Source of the DNA: Lactonifactor sp. BIOML-A5
GTDB taxonomy: Bacteria; Bacillota; Clostridia; Lachnospirales; Lachnospiraceae
Direction: 5' to 3'
Assembly (NCBI RefSeq): GCF_009677585.1
Contig: NZ_WKYV01000051.1
Span: 1 to 14,791 of the forward strand
Length of the DNA stretch: 14,791 bases
The notes below the pieces were generated by a model. That model saw only the letters and a program-made list of their open reading frames with translations. It did not search any database and was not told the origin of the DNA. The position numbers and the translations under genes were made by a program. Positions 1 to 5,518 of this stretch are shown here, piece after piece. The first letter of the stretch is position 1, and each line of letters begins with the position of its first letter.

Positions 1-43
1 TGAAAAAGCCCGAATACTATGGGATTGTCTCTTCCTTGTATGT

Positions 44-84
44 AAGGGGGCAAAAATCGATATTAACCGACAGCCCCCCTTTTT
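44..84. terminator. Hairpin terminator at the left edge, probably bidirectional
   Basis: An arm AAGGGGGC (44-51) pairs with GCCCCCCTT (73-81, one extra C) around a 21-base loop. On the plus strand the stem is followed by a five-T run (80-84), so it best fits a terminator for a plus-strand gene lying left of the window. It also sits directly after the stop codon of the minus-strand gene ending at 83. In that direction the downstream T tract is poor, so termination would be weaker. Confidence 0.55.
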
Positions 85-586
85 ATAGGTTTTGTACTGT
101 GATTTCCTCCCGTTTAAAGAAGTCTTTGAGCATATCATCCCAGGCATAATCCAGTGATTTATCCATTGTGAACACCTTCAGGGAGGTTCCGGTGGTGCAG
201 GTAAGCTGACGGCCGTCATACTGGAAGTTCAGGAACAGGCCGTTGATCTCCTCAGGCCGGTAAGCTAGCTTCCTGTCTGTCAGCAGTACAGCAGTATGTT
301 CCGGGGAGAGACGGAAAATGATTTTAAAATGCAGAGGAGTATGCTTTCCACGCATAATAGAAAAGCAGAAGGGTTTTACTTCTTTCCATAAAGTATAATC
401 TCTCTCCTCAAGATGCAGAGAGTCTGCCAGGGAGGAGTCAAAAAATTCTTTGTGCAGGTTCCCGTCTATGGTAAAGGTCACATAGGTGGTAATCGAAGCT
501 TCCACAAACCAGAAGGTATCAAAAGAGTTCCCGCCCAGTAATTTAGACATAAAATTCCTGATATCCAGGATATTCAGAGCAATCAT
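83..586 (-). CDS. DUF5721-like protein of unknown function
   Basis: This is a 167-residue soluble protein with no signal peptide, membrane segment or known catalytic motif. It starts ILDIRNFMSKLLGG and continues with an ASITTYVTFTIDGNLHKEFF stretch. I recognise this pattern from memory as the DUF5721 family, common in Lachnospiraceae; the family name is recall, not a search result. The centre is beta-rich and the C-terminus (roughly 140-167) is acidic and basic by turns. The start at 586 is supported by a GAAAGGAAAG Shine-Dalgarno on the minus strand about 6-10 bases upstream; a second ATG at codon 13 is less likely. The gene stands alone and is divergent from the degV-like gene, so context gives no function. 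Confidence 0.7.
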   Translation of the reverse strand: MIALNILDIRNFMSKLLGGNSFDTFWFVEASITTYVTFTIDGNLHKEFFDSSLADSLHLEERDYTLWKEVKPFCFSIMRGKHTPLHFKIIFRLSPEHTAVLLTDRKLAYRPEEINGLFLNFQYDGRQLTCTTGTSLKVFTMDKSLDYAWDDMLKDFFKREEITVQNL

Positions 587-624
587 TGGTATCTTTCCTT
601 TCGAGTTAACTTACATACCGGATT

Positions 625-703
625 ATTATAAAACAAAAACTTAAAAAATCCTAGAGTTTTCCGGTAAAAAGGCCTTTTCAAAAAATATCTTTTGTGATAA
701 GAT
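625..703. promoter_or_regulatory. Divergent promoter region between the DUF5721-like and DegV genes
   Basis: On the plus strand, TTTTCA (675-680), a 17-base spacer and TAAGAT (698-703) preceded by TG one base upstream (695-696) form a plausible extended -10 promoter for the DegV gene, with a start near 710. On the minus strand, a perfect TATAAT lies at 630-625 in an AT-rich stretch and could serve the DUF5721-like gene, but no good -35 box is visible for it. A 12-base palindrome AAAAGGCCTTTT (667-678) overlaps the plus-strand -35. Confidence 0.4.
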
Positions 704-747
704 AAAACATGGTATTTGATACTACATAGTATAGAAAAGAGGACGAT

Positions 748-1587
748 ATGAGTTATAAAGTTGTAATTGATAGCTGCGGAGAATTACCAGAAAGATTAAA
801 GGCGGATCCACGCTTTGATAGAGCATCTCTGACTCTTACGGTAGACGGAGAAGATATTATAGATGACGAAACATTTGATCAGGCATACTTCCTGAAACGA
901 GTGGCAGAAAGTCCTAACTGTCCAAAGTCTTCCTGTCCCTCTCCTGAAAGATATATGAAAGCATTTGAAAGCGACGCGGATCATGTGTATGCAGTCACAC
1001 TGTCGTCAGAATTAAGCGGTTCCTATAACAGTGCAGTGCTGGGAATGAATCTGGTCCATGAAAAAAATCCGGAAAAGCAGATTTACGTGTTTAACTCCAG
1101 ATCTGCTTCCGTGGGGGAAACCCTGATAGCCCTGAAGATTGAAGAATGCGAAGCCCAGGGAATGGATTTTGATGATATTATTGACACGGTTGAGGCATAT
1201 ATCGCGGAACAGAATACGTATTTTGTCCTGGAGAGCCTGGAAACCCTGAGAAAAAACGGAAGGCTCAGTAATCTGAAGGCTTTTGTGGCAACGGCCCTCA
1301 AGATTAAGCCTGTTATGGGCGCCACCGGCGAAGGGACCATCTGTCAGCTGGATCAGGCAAGGGGGATGAACAGGGCTCTTGTAAAAATGGTCGACTATGT
1401 AGTAGAGAAAGCATCGGACAGTGCGGGCAGGATTCTGGGTATTACTCACTGCAACTGTCCGGAACGGGCGTATATGGTGCGGGATGCCATTCTGCAGAAG
1501 ATTAAGGTGAAAGATGTGATAATCATGGACACTGCAGGGGTAAGCAGTATGTATGCCAATGACGGAGGCATTATTGTAGTTCTGTAA
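748..1587 (+). CDS. DegV family fatty-acid-binding protein (FakB-like)
   Basis: The 279-residue length is normal for DegV proteins. Members bind a fatty acid in a pocket between two domains and, where studied, present it to the kinase FakA for phosphorylation to acyl phosphate, feeding exogenous fatty acids into phospholipid synthesis in the cytoplasm. Visible family marks are the N-terminal VVIDSCGELP (about residues 5-14), the serine-rich loop VTLSSELSGSYNSA (83-96) that holds the lipid carboxylate, and the ESLETLRKNGRLS segment leading into a helical region. There is no signal peptide. The Shine-Dalgarno is AGAGGA, four bases before the ATG, a short spacing. The gene is monocistronic, with its own terminator. 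No fakA partner lies in the window, so the exact ligand is unknown. Confidence 0.93.
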   Translation: MSYKVVIDSCGELPERLKADPRFDRASLTLTVDGEDIIDDETFDQAYFLKRVAESPNCPKSSCPSPERYMKAFESDADHVYAVTLSSELSGSYNSAVLGMNLVHEKNPEKQIYVFNSRSASVGETLIALKIEECEAQGMDFDDIIDTVEAYIAEQNTYFVLESLETLRKNGRLSNLKAFVATALKIKPVMGATGEGTICQLDQARGMNRALVKMVDYVVEKASDSAGRILGITHCNCPERAYMVRDAILQKIKVKDVIIMDTAGVSSMYANDGGIIVVL

Positions 1588-1606
1588 AAAAAAGAATAAA
1601 TTTTTT

Positions 1607-1638
1607 AAAAATGCTCATAAAAAAATGAGCATTTTTTT
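1607..1638 (+). terminator. Intrinsic terminator after the DegV gene
   Basis: ATGCTCAT (1611-1618) and ATGAGCAT (1625-1632) pair perfectly around six A residues. The stem is lengthened by A-T pairs (A 1607-1610 with T 1633-1636) and a T run reaches 1638. This is a textbook Rho-independent terminator that isolates the DegV gene from the next operon. Confidence 0.9.
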
Positions 1639-1649
1639 GTGAAATATAG

Positions 1650-1680
1650 TATAATAACTTCGTATGGTGTTCCATACGGA
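1650..1680 (+). promoter_or_regulatory. -10 box with a stem-loop at the presumed transcript start
   Basis: A perfect TATAAT lies at 1650-1655, with no convincing -35: the expected position falls inside the upstream terminator stem. Immediately after it, TTCGTATGG (1659-1667) pairs with CCATACGGA (1672-1680) through nine pairs (one G-T wobble) around the loop TGTT. Transcription would begin at about 1662, so the stem would sit at the very 5' end of the mRNA, or act as a DNA dyad for a repressor. It precedes the operon starting at 1716. Confidence 0.5.
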
Positions 1681-1715
1681 ATAAATCTTATTTTAAAAAG
1701 GATAAGGAGATACGC

Positions 1716-1973
1716 ATGAGTCAGGAAAAAGTAGATAAATATAAACAGGATAAAGCAAACCGGGAAAAGATTATGAAGAAACAAAAGCGCATCAGTATGC
1801 TGCAGAGGGCCGGTGTTGCTTTGGTATGCCTGGTCATTGTGGGATGGATTGGCTTTTCTGGGTACCGTTCTTTGACAAGAGAAGAAGGTGCGGCTGAACA
1901 GGTTACTACGGAGATGGATGTCACTGCAATTAATGATTATCTTCAGGGCCTGTCAGCAGCTGGAGAGGAATAA
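1716..1973 (+). CDS. Small single-pass membrane protein, function unknown
   Basis: This 85-residue protein has three parts: a very basic, lysine-rich N-terminus (residues 1-29, KYKQDKANREKIMKKQKR), one hydrophobic segment (about 32-50, AGVALVCLVIVGWIGFSGY) and a short acidic tail. By the positive-inside rule the N-terminus is cytoplasmic and the tail outside. There is no cleavage site or lipobox, so it should stay anchored. A clean AAGGAG lies six bases before the ATG. It is the first gene of a tight operon: its stop is followed by one TAA triplet and then the ATG of the metallo-hydrolase gene, which suggests translational coupling. I do not recognise a named family; comparable short membrane proteins are common in Lachnospiraceae. 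Confidence 0.75.
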   Translation: MSQEKVDKYKQDKANREKIMKKQKRISMLQRAGVALVCLVIVGWIGFSGYRSLTREEGAAEQVTTEMDVTAINDYLQGLSAAGEE

Positions 1974-1976
1974 TAA

Positions 1977-2786
1977 ATGGAAAGACTTGTTGTGCTGGGA
2001 ACCGGCAACGCCGTAGTGACCAAATGCTTTAATACCTGTTTTGTACTGGAACGGGATGAGAGGTACTGGCTGATTGACACTGGAGGGGGAAACGGAATTC
2101 TGGCTGCTCTGGAAAATGCAGAGGTACCCATTGCCGGTATCCATGATATTTTTATCACCCACGAACACTGTGACCACCTTCTGGGGATTGTGTGGATGAT
2201 CCGCCTCATAGCCACCGGAATGAAAAAGGGCACTTATGAGGGGGAATGCAACATTTACTGCCATCCGGATCTCATAGAGACCATAGACACTATAGCACGG
2301 CTGACGATTCAGGGAAAATTCTATAAAATGCTGGGAAAGAGAATTTTTTTGGTTCCTGTGGAGGATGGAGAGCATAGAAACATTATTGGCTATGATGTGG
2401 AATTTTTTGATATTCACTCAACAAAGGCAAAGCAATTCGGGTTTACCACGGTACTGAAAAACGGTAAAAAGTTAACCTGTGCCGGGGATGAACCATATAA
2501 TGATGCCAACGAAGTGCAGGTGCGTGGCAGCGCATGGCTGCTTCATGAGGCATTTTGTCTCGATTCCCAGGCGGATATTTTTAAACCCTATGAGAAGCAT
2601 CACAGCACAGTCAAGGATGCCTGTGAACTTGCTGACAGACTGGGGATTGAGAATCTTGTGCTTTGGCATACGGAAGATAAAAATTATGAAAACCGAAAAG
2701 TGCTTTATATGAGAGAAGGTAAAGAGTATTATTCAGGCAATCTGTATGTGCCCTATGACCAGGAAAAAATTATTTTGTCTGAGTAA
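1977..2786 (+). CDS. MBL-fold metallo-hydrolase, RNase Z-like
   Basis: This is a 269-residue soluble protein of the metallo-beta-lactamase fold, expected to bind two zinc ions. The hallmark H-x-H-x-D-H is at residues 62-67 (THEHCDH). Further likely ligands or active residues are D171 in AGDEPYND, H190 in LLHEAFC and H231 in LVLWHTED. The LLHEAF motif followed by HST (209-211) and a helix leading to LVLWH closely mirrors the layout of RNase Z (HEATF, then HST). The AGDEPYND segment replaces the usual GDTR, and I see no clear RNase Z tRNA-binding exosite insertion. It may therefore be a tRNA-processing relative or a small-molecule phosphodiesterase or esterase. It is translated three bases after the small membrane protein and 24 bases before the glycerate kinase. 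Confidence 0.88.
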   Translation: MERLVVLGTGNAVVTKCFNTCFVLERDERYWLIDTGGGNGILAALENAEVPIAGIHDIFITHEHCDHLLGIVWMIRLIATGMKKGTYEGECNIYCHPDLIETIDTIARLTIQGKFYKMLGKRIFLVPVEDGEHRNIIGYDVEFFDIHSTKAKQFGFTTVLKNGKKLTCAGDEPYNDANEVQVRGSAWLLHEAFCLDSQADIFKPYEKHHSTVKDACELADRLGIENLVLWHTEDKNYENRKVLYMREGKEYYSGNLYVPYDQEKIILSE

Positions 2787-2810
2787 TGAGATTAACAGGA
2801 GGAGCATGTG

Positions 2811-3941
2811 ATGAAAAAATGTGTGATTATGCCCGATTCATTTAAGGGCACCTTAAGTTCCATAGAGATTTGCGATATTATCAAAGAGAAAGTACTGGAG
2901 TTCTATCCGGACTGTCAGGTGAAAGCAGTGCCTGTAGCTGACGGCGGGGAGGGAACCGTGGACTGTTTTTTATATGCCATTGATGCAGAGAAGGTGGAGC
3001 TTCGGGTACAGAATGCTTATATGGAGCCGGTGGATGTATACTATGCGAAGGTGGGAAGCCAGGCAATTCTGGAGATGGCACAGCCGGCAGGACTTCCGCA
3101 GGCGGAGGGCAGATTAAATCCCAAAGTTACCAGTACATATGGAGTCGGACAGATGATCAGACATGCCGTGGAAAATGGCTGCACGGATATTGTAATCGGG
3201 CTGGGCGGCAGTTCAACCAATGACGGGGGAGCCGGTGCGGCCGCAGCTTTGGGAACCGTATTTCGGAATGCAGAGGGAGAATCCTTTATTCCTGCAGGGG
3301 GTACTTTAAAAGAAATTGTATCCATTGATAACAGCGAGACAAGAAAGCTTTTAGAAGGTGTTTCCATTACAGCTATGTGCGATATTAACAATCCTATGTA
3401 CGGCCCCCAGGGGGCAGCCTACATCTTTGCGCCCCAGAAAGGGGCGGACCCGGAGATGGTAAAGGAACTGGACAGCCAGCTTATTTATCTCTCTGAGCTT
3501 ATACAGAAGGATTTGGGAACAGATGTGTCGCGTATGGAGGGAGCCGGGGCTGCTGGCGCATTGGGCGCCGGAATCGTGGCCTTTATGGGCGGCAAACTAA
3601 AATCAGGGATTCAGACAGTACTGGATATGATTCATTTTGAAGAATTGGCAGCCGGGGCTGATATGGTATTTACCGGAGAAGGCAGAATAGACAGCCAGAG
3701 CCTTGGAGGCAAAGTCGTCATCGGAATTGCAGAGCGTGCAAAACGGCTGGGCGTGCCGGTAACCGCTGTCGTAGGTTCCATTGGAGACGGTGCAGAAGGT
3801 GCATATGAGCTTGGAGTCAATGCGATTTTCAGCATTAACAGAACGGCTGAGGATTTCTCTGTATCCCGATATAAGAGCAAAGAAAATCTTACCGGGACGG
3901 TGGATTCTTTGATCCGATTCTATATGGCCGCAGGAAAGTAA
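2811..3941 (+). CDS. Glycerate kinase (GarK/GlxK type)
   Basis: The 376-residue length matches the bacterial glycerate kinase family, which phosphorylates D-glycerate with ATP (usually to 2-phosphoglycerate), feeding it into lower glycolysis in the cytoplasm. Family marks are MPDSFKGTLSS at the N-terminus (7-17), PVADGGEGT (41-49), the glycine-rich GLGGSSTNDGGAG (130-142) and FTGEGRIDSQSLGGK (from 287). I place the start at the ATG at 2811, eight bases after a perfect AGGAGG (2797-2802); a GTG at 2808 and an ATG at 2806 are too close to that site. It is the last gene of its operon and is followed by a strong terminator. No glycerate-producing enzyme (tartronate semialdehyde reductase, glucarate pathway) is nearby, so the glycerate source is not shown. 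Confidence 0.95.
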   Translation: MKKCVIMPDSFKGTLSSIEICDIIKEKVLEFYPDCQVKAVPVADGGEGTVDCFLYAIDAEKVELRVQNAYMEPVDVYYAKVGSQAILEMAQPAGLPQAEGRLNPKVTSTYGVGQMIRHAVENGCTDIVIGLGGSSTNDGGAGAAAALGTVFRNAEGESFIPAGGTLKEIVSIDNSETRKLLEGVSITAMCDINNPMYGPQGAAYIFAPQKGADPEMVKELDSQLIYLSELIQKDLGTDVSRMEGAGAAGALGAGIVAFMGGKLKSGIQTVLDMIHFEELAAGADMVFTGEGRIDSQSLGGKVVIGIAERAKRLGVPVTAVVGSIGDGAEGAYELGVNAIFSINRTAEDFSVSRYKSKENLTGTVDSLIRFYMAAGK

Positions 3942-3950
3942 GAGAAAAAT

Positions 3951-3997
3951 AAAGAGGTATCGCGAGGTATGAATTTACTTCACGATACCTCTTTTTT
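3951..3997 (+). terminator. Intrinsic terminator after the glycerate kinase
   Basis: AAAGAGGTATCG (3951-3962) pairs perfectly with CGATACCTCTTT (3983-3994). An inner GAGGTA/TACTTC stem continues it after one C-A mismatch. A T run follows (3992-3997). It begins ten bases after the stop codon. Confidence 0.92.
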
Positions 3998-4100
3998 GCG
4001 TTTGGGCCACAGCATGTCTGAATGTAAATATGTGAGATGAGGGGGGGACGGTCAGAAAAGATAATACGTCTAATGAAATGAATGAGGAAATCATAAAATT

Positions 4101-4138
4101 ATTTGTAGAAATTTGTCGTCAAAATTTGTGGAAATTGT
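4101..4138 (+). promoter_or_regulatory. Cluster of four TTGT direct repeats, possible activator site
   Basis: ATTTGT occurs at 4101, 4111 and 4124, and a related AATTGT at 4133. The TTGT cores are therefore 10, 13 and 9 bases apart, close to one helical turn, and end about 40 bases before the -35 box of the transport operon. Phased direct repeats in this position suit an activator such as an AraC-type response regulator. The region is AT-rich, so chance is a real alternative. The rest of the 3998-4286 gap holds only a seven-G run (4041-4047) and no credible gene. Confidence 0.3.
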
Positions 4139-4179
4139 ATAAAGTATAGGGAAATAGTAAAAAAAAATTATGCAAAGCA

Positions 4180-4208
4180 TTGACATTGTTATGAATATAT
4201 GATATACA
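4180..4208 (+). promoter_or_regulatory. Promoter of the sugar-type ABC transport operon
   Basis: A perfect -35 hexamer TTGACA (4180-4185), a 17-base spacer and TATACA (4203-4208, four of six consensus bases) form a good housekeeping-sigma promoter. Transcription would start near 4215, leaving a leader of about 70 bases before the ATG at 4287. A second TATAAT at 4223-4228 lacks a matching -35. Confidence 0.7.
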
Positions 4209-4236
4209 TTAAACATCAAACGTATAATTATATAAC

Positions 4237-4256
4237 GGTCAGACGACAATTTGACC
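4237..4256 (+). promoter_or_regulatory. Leader dyad GGTCA-N10-TGACC, operator or 5' UTR hairpin
   Basis: GGTCAGA (4237-4243) pairs with TTTGACC (4250-4256) through seven pairs (one G-T wobble) around the loop CGACAA. It lies about 22 bases after the predicted transcript start and 30 bases before the start codon. This is a typical place for a repressor operator; as RNA it would be a small leader hairpin. The left half (ACGGTCAGA) recurs exactly at 4048-4056, and the inner GACGACAA (4242-4249) is the reverse complement of 4113-4120. No regulator gene is linked. Confidence 0.4.
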
Positions 4257-4286
4257 ATAATGAAAAGAAAAGGAGCGATGGATGGT

Positions 4287-5423
4287 ATGAAAAAGAAGGT
4301 ATTGAGCATGTTAATCTGCATGACAATGGCATCAACAATGTTGTTTGGATGTGGTTCCGGCGGCGGTTCTGATTCTGCAAGTGCAGACACAAGCAAAACA
4401 GAGGAAGCAAAGGACACAGAAAGTACCCAGGCTGCAGACAAGGAAGAGGATGCATCCGCTGACGACGCAGGCGCATCAGGAGTATTAAAAAAAGGTGATT
4501 ATGTAATCGGCCTTTCTAACTCCTACTTCGGCAATACCTGGCGGAAACAGATGGTAGAGGCCTTTACAAAAGCAGCAGATGAGGCAAAGGCTGCAGGCTA
4601 CATAAAGGATTACGAAGTACAGAATGGTGATAATACGGTCAACTCACAGATTGCTCAGATCAACAGCTTTATTCTGAGCAACGTAGATGCAATTTGTATC
4701 TGTGCGGCATCTCCCACAGCCTTAAACAGTACGATTCAGAAGGCTCTGGATGCAGGCATTAAAGTGGTAGCATTCGATTCCATTGTTGATTTAGAGGGTG
4801 TGTATACCATGGATTATCCCTGGCAGCAGATTGGAAAAGACAGCGTGGAATTTGTGGCAGAGAAGCTGGGCGGCAAAGGAAATGTGGTTGTTGTAAGAGG
4901 CGTATCCGGTGCAGCTCCTGATCAGGGAATTTATGCAGGCATTACAGAGGCAATTAAAAATTATCCGGATCTCAAGATTGTCCAGGAAGTAATCGGCGAG
5001 GCCAGTGCCACTAAGACACAGGAAGAACTGACAAAGGTACTGCCTTCACTCCCGGATGTGGATGCCGTGATTACCCACTGCGGCGGAGATGCTATCGGTG
5101 CTGTCAATGCATTCGAACAGTCCGGCAGAGAGACACCGATTATTATCGGAGATAACACAGCTGAATTTATTAACTGGTGGATGAGCAAAGATGGTTATGA
5201 GACATTAAGCCAGGGTTCCACACCAGGCTGCGGCGCGGCAGCATTCTGGACAGCCCTTGATATTTTAAATGGCTATGACGTGCCGGAGGAAATGATGATT
5301 GCTGTTCCTCATATCACAGTAGATAATCTCAGCGAATATGAGGGAATGTCGGCAGGCACCTTTGTTTCCCCGGATTTCACAAATGAGTATGTGATTGAAA
5401 ATATCATTGACGCGGCAAAATAA
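4287..5423 (+). CDS. Ribose-type solute-binding lipoprotein of an ABC importer
   Basis: This is the extracellular ligand receptor of the operon's ABC importer, belonging to the ribose/galactose-type periplasmic-binding fold (Peripla_BP_4-like). I place the start at 4287 (MKKKVLSM), eleven bases after AAAGGAG; an in-frame ATG at 4278 is too close to that site and the upstream TTG at 4251 lies in the leader dyad. The 378-residue product begins with a basic-hydrophobic signal ending in a lipobox LFGC, with lipidated cysteine 22. A disordered linker rich in Gly, Ser, Asp, Glu and Ala (about 23-62) follows. The two-lobed domain starts at YVIGLSNSYFGNTW and includes VDAICICAASPTALN, IKVVAFDS and the hinge-side VDAVITHCGGDAIGAVNAFEQ. 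The aromatic residues and Asp/Asn suggest a polar, sugar-like ligand, but identity cannot be read from sequence. Confidence 0.92.
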   Translation: MKKKVLSMLICMTMASTMLFGCGSGGGSDSASADTSKTEEAKDTESTQAADKEEDASADDAGASGVLKKGDYVIGLSNSYFGNTWRKQMVEAFTKAADEAKAAGYIKDYEVQNGDNTVNSQIAQINSFILSNVDAICICAASPTALNSTIQKALDAGIKVVAFDSIVDLEGVYTMDYPWQQIGKDSVEFVAEKLGGKGNVVVVRGVSGAAPDQGIYAGITEAIKNYPDLKIVQEVIGEASATKTQEELTKVLPSLPDVDAVITHCGGDAIGAVNAFEQSGRETPIIIGDNTAEFINWWMSKDGYETLSQGSTPGCGAAAFWTALDILNGYDVPEEMMIAVPHITVDNLSEYEGMSAGTFVSPDFTNEYVIENIIDAAK

Positions 5424-5437
5424 TTAAATCATAAGCC

Positions 5438-5485
5438 AAGAGGTTGTCGTAAAAGTGAGTTTCACATTTGCGGCAGCCTCTTTTA
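5438..5485 (+). terminator. Intercistronic hairpin between binding protein and transporter genes
   Basis: AAGAGGTTGTCGTAAA (5438-5453) pairs along its full 16 bases with TTTGCGGCAGCCTCTT (5467-5482), using three G-U wobbles. After one A-A mismatch, GTGA/TCAC (5455-5458 with 5462-5465) continues the stem to a three-base loop. Only four Ts follow. It lies 14 bases after the binding-protein stop codon. It probably acts as a partial terminator or 3' mRNA stabiliser, giving more lipoprotein than transporter, an arrangement known in other binding-protein-dependent operons. Confidence 0.75.
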
Positions 5486-5518
5486 AAATAAACGAAAGGC
5501 ATGGTGAAAGGATTGGAA

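Noticed and set aside
667..678. Palindrome AAAAGGCCTTTT
   Set aside because: It has no loop and no T run placed for termination, and it is short and AT-flanked. It could be a weak operator, but nothing else supports that.
155..1449. Overlapping minus-strand ORFs inside the DegV gene and similar long antisense frames under the peptidase and transporter genes
   Set aside because: They lie wholly inside well-supported genes on the other strand, lack ribosome-binding sites and show no recognisable domains.
4041..4047. Seven-G run as a phase-variable tract
   Set aside because: It lies about 130 bases upstream of the promoter, outside the core elements and any coding frame, so slippage there has no obvious effect.
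4078..4149. Short ORF of 23 codons (MNEEIIKLF...) upstream of the transport promoter
   Set aside because: It has no Shine-Dalgarno and no promoter, and it lies upstream of the predicted transcript start. It may be chance or a faint gene remnant; nothing supports translation.
4170..4186. Possible CcpA (cre) site ATGCAAAGCATTGACAT over the -35 box
   Set aside because: The invariant central CG is absent (GC instead) and the right half does not match, so catabolite control is not supported by this site.
4251..4286. Longer start (TTG at 4251 or ATG at 4278) for the solute-binding lipoprotein
   Set aside because: It would place a non-signal stretch before the basic-hydrophobic signal, it overlaps the leader dyad, and the AAAGGAG at 4269-4275 fits the ATG at 4287 best.
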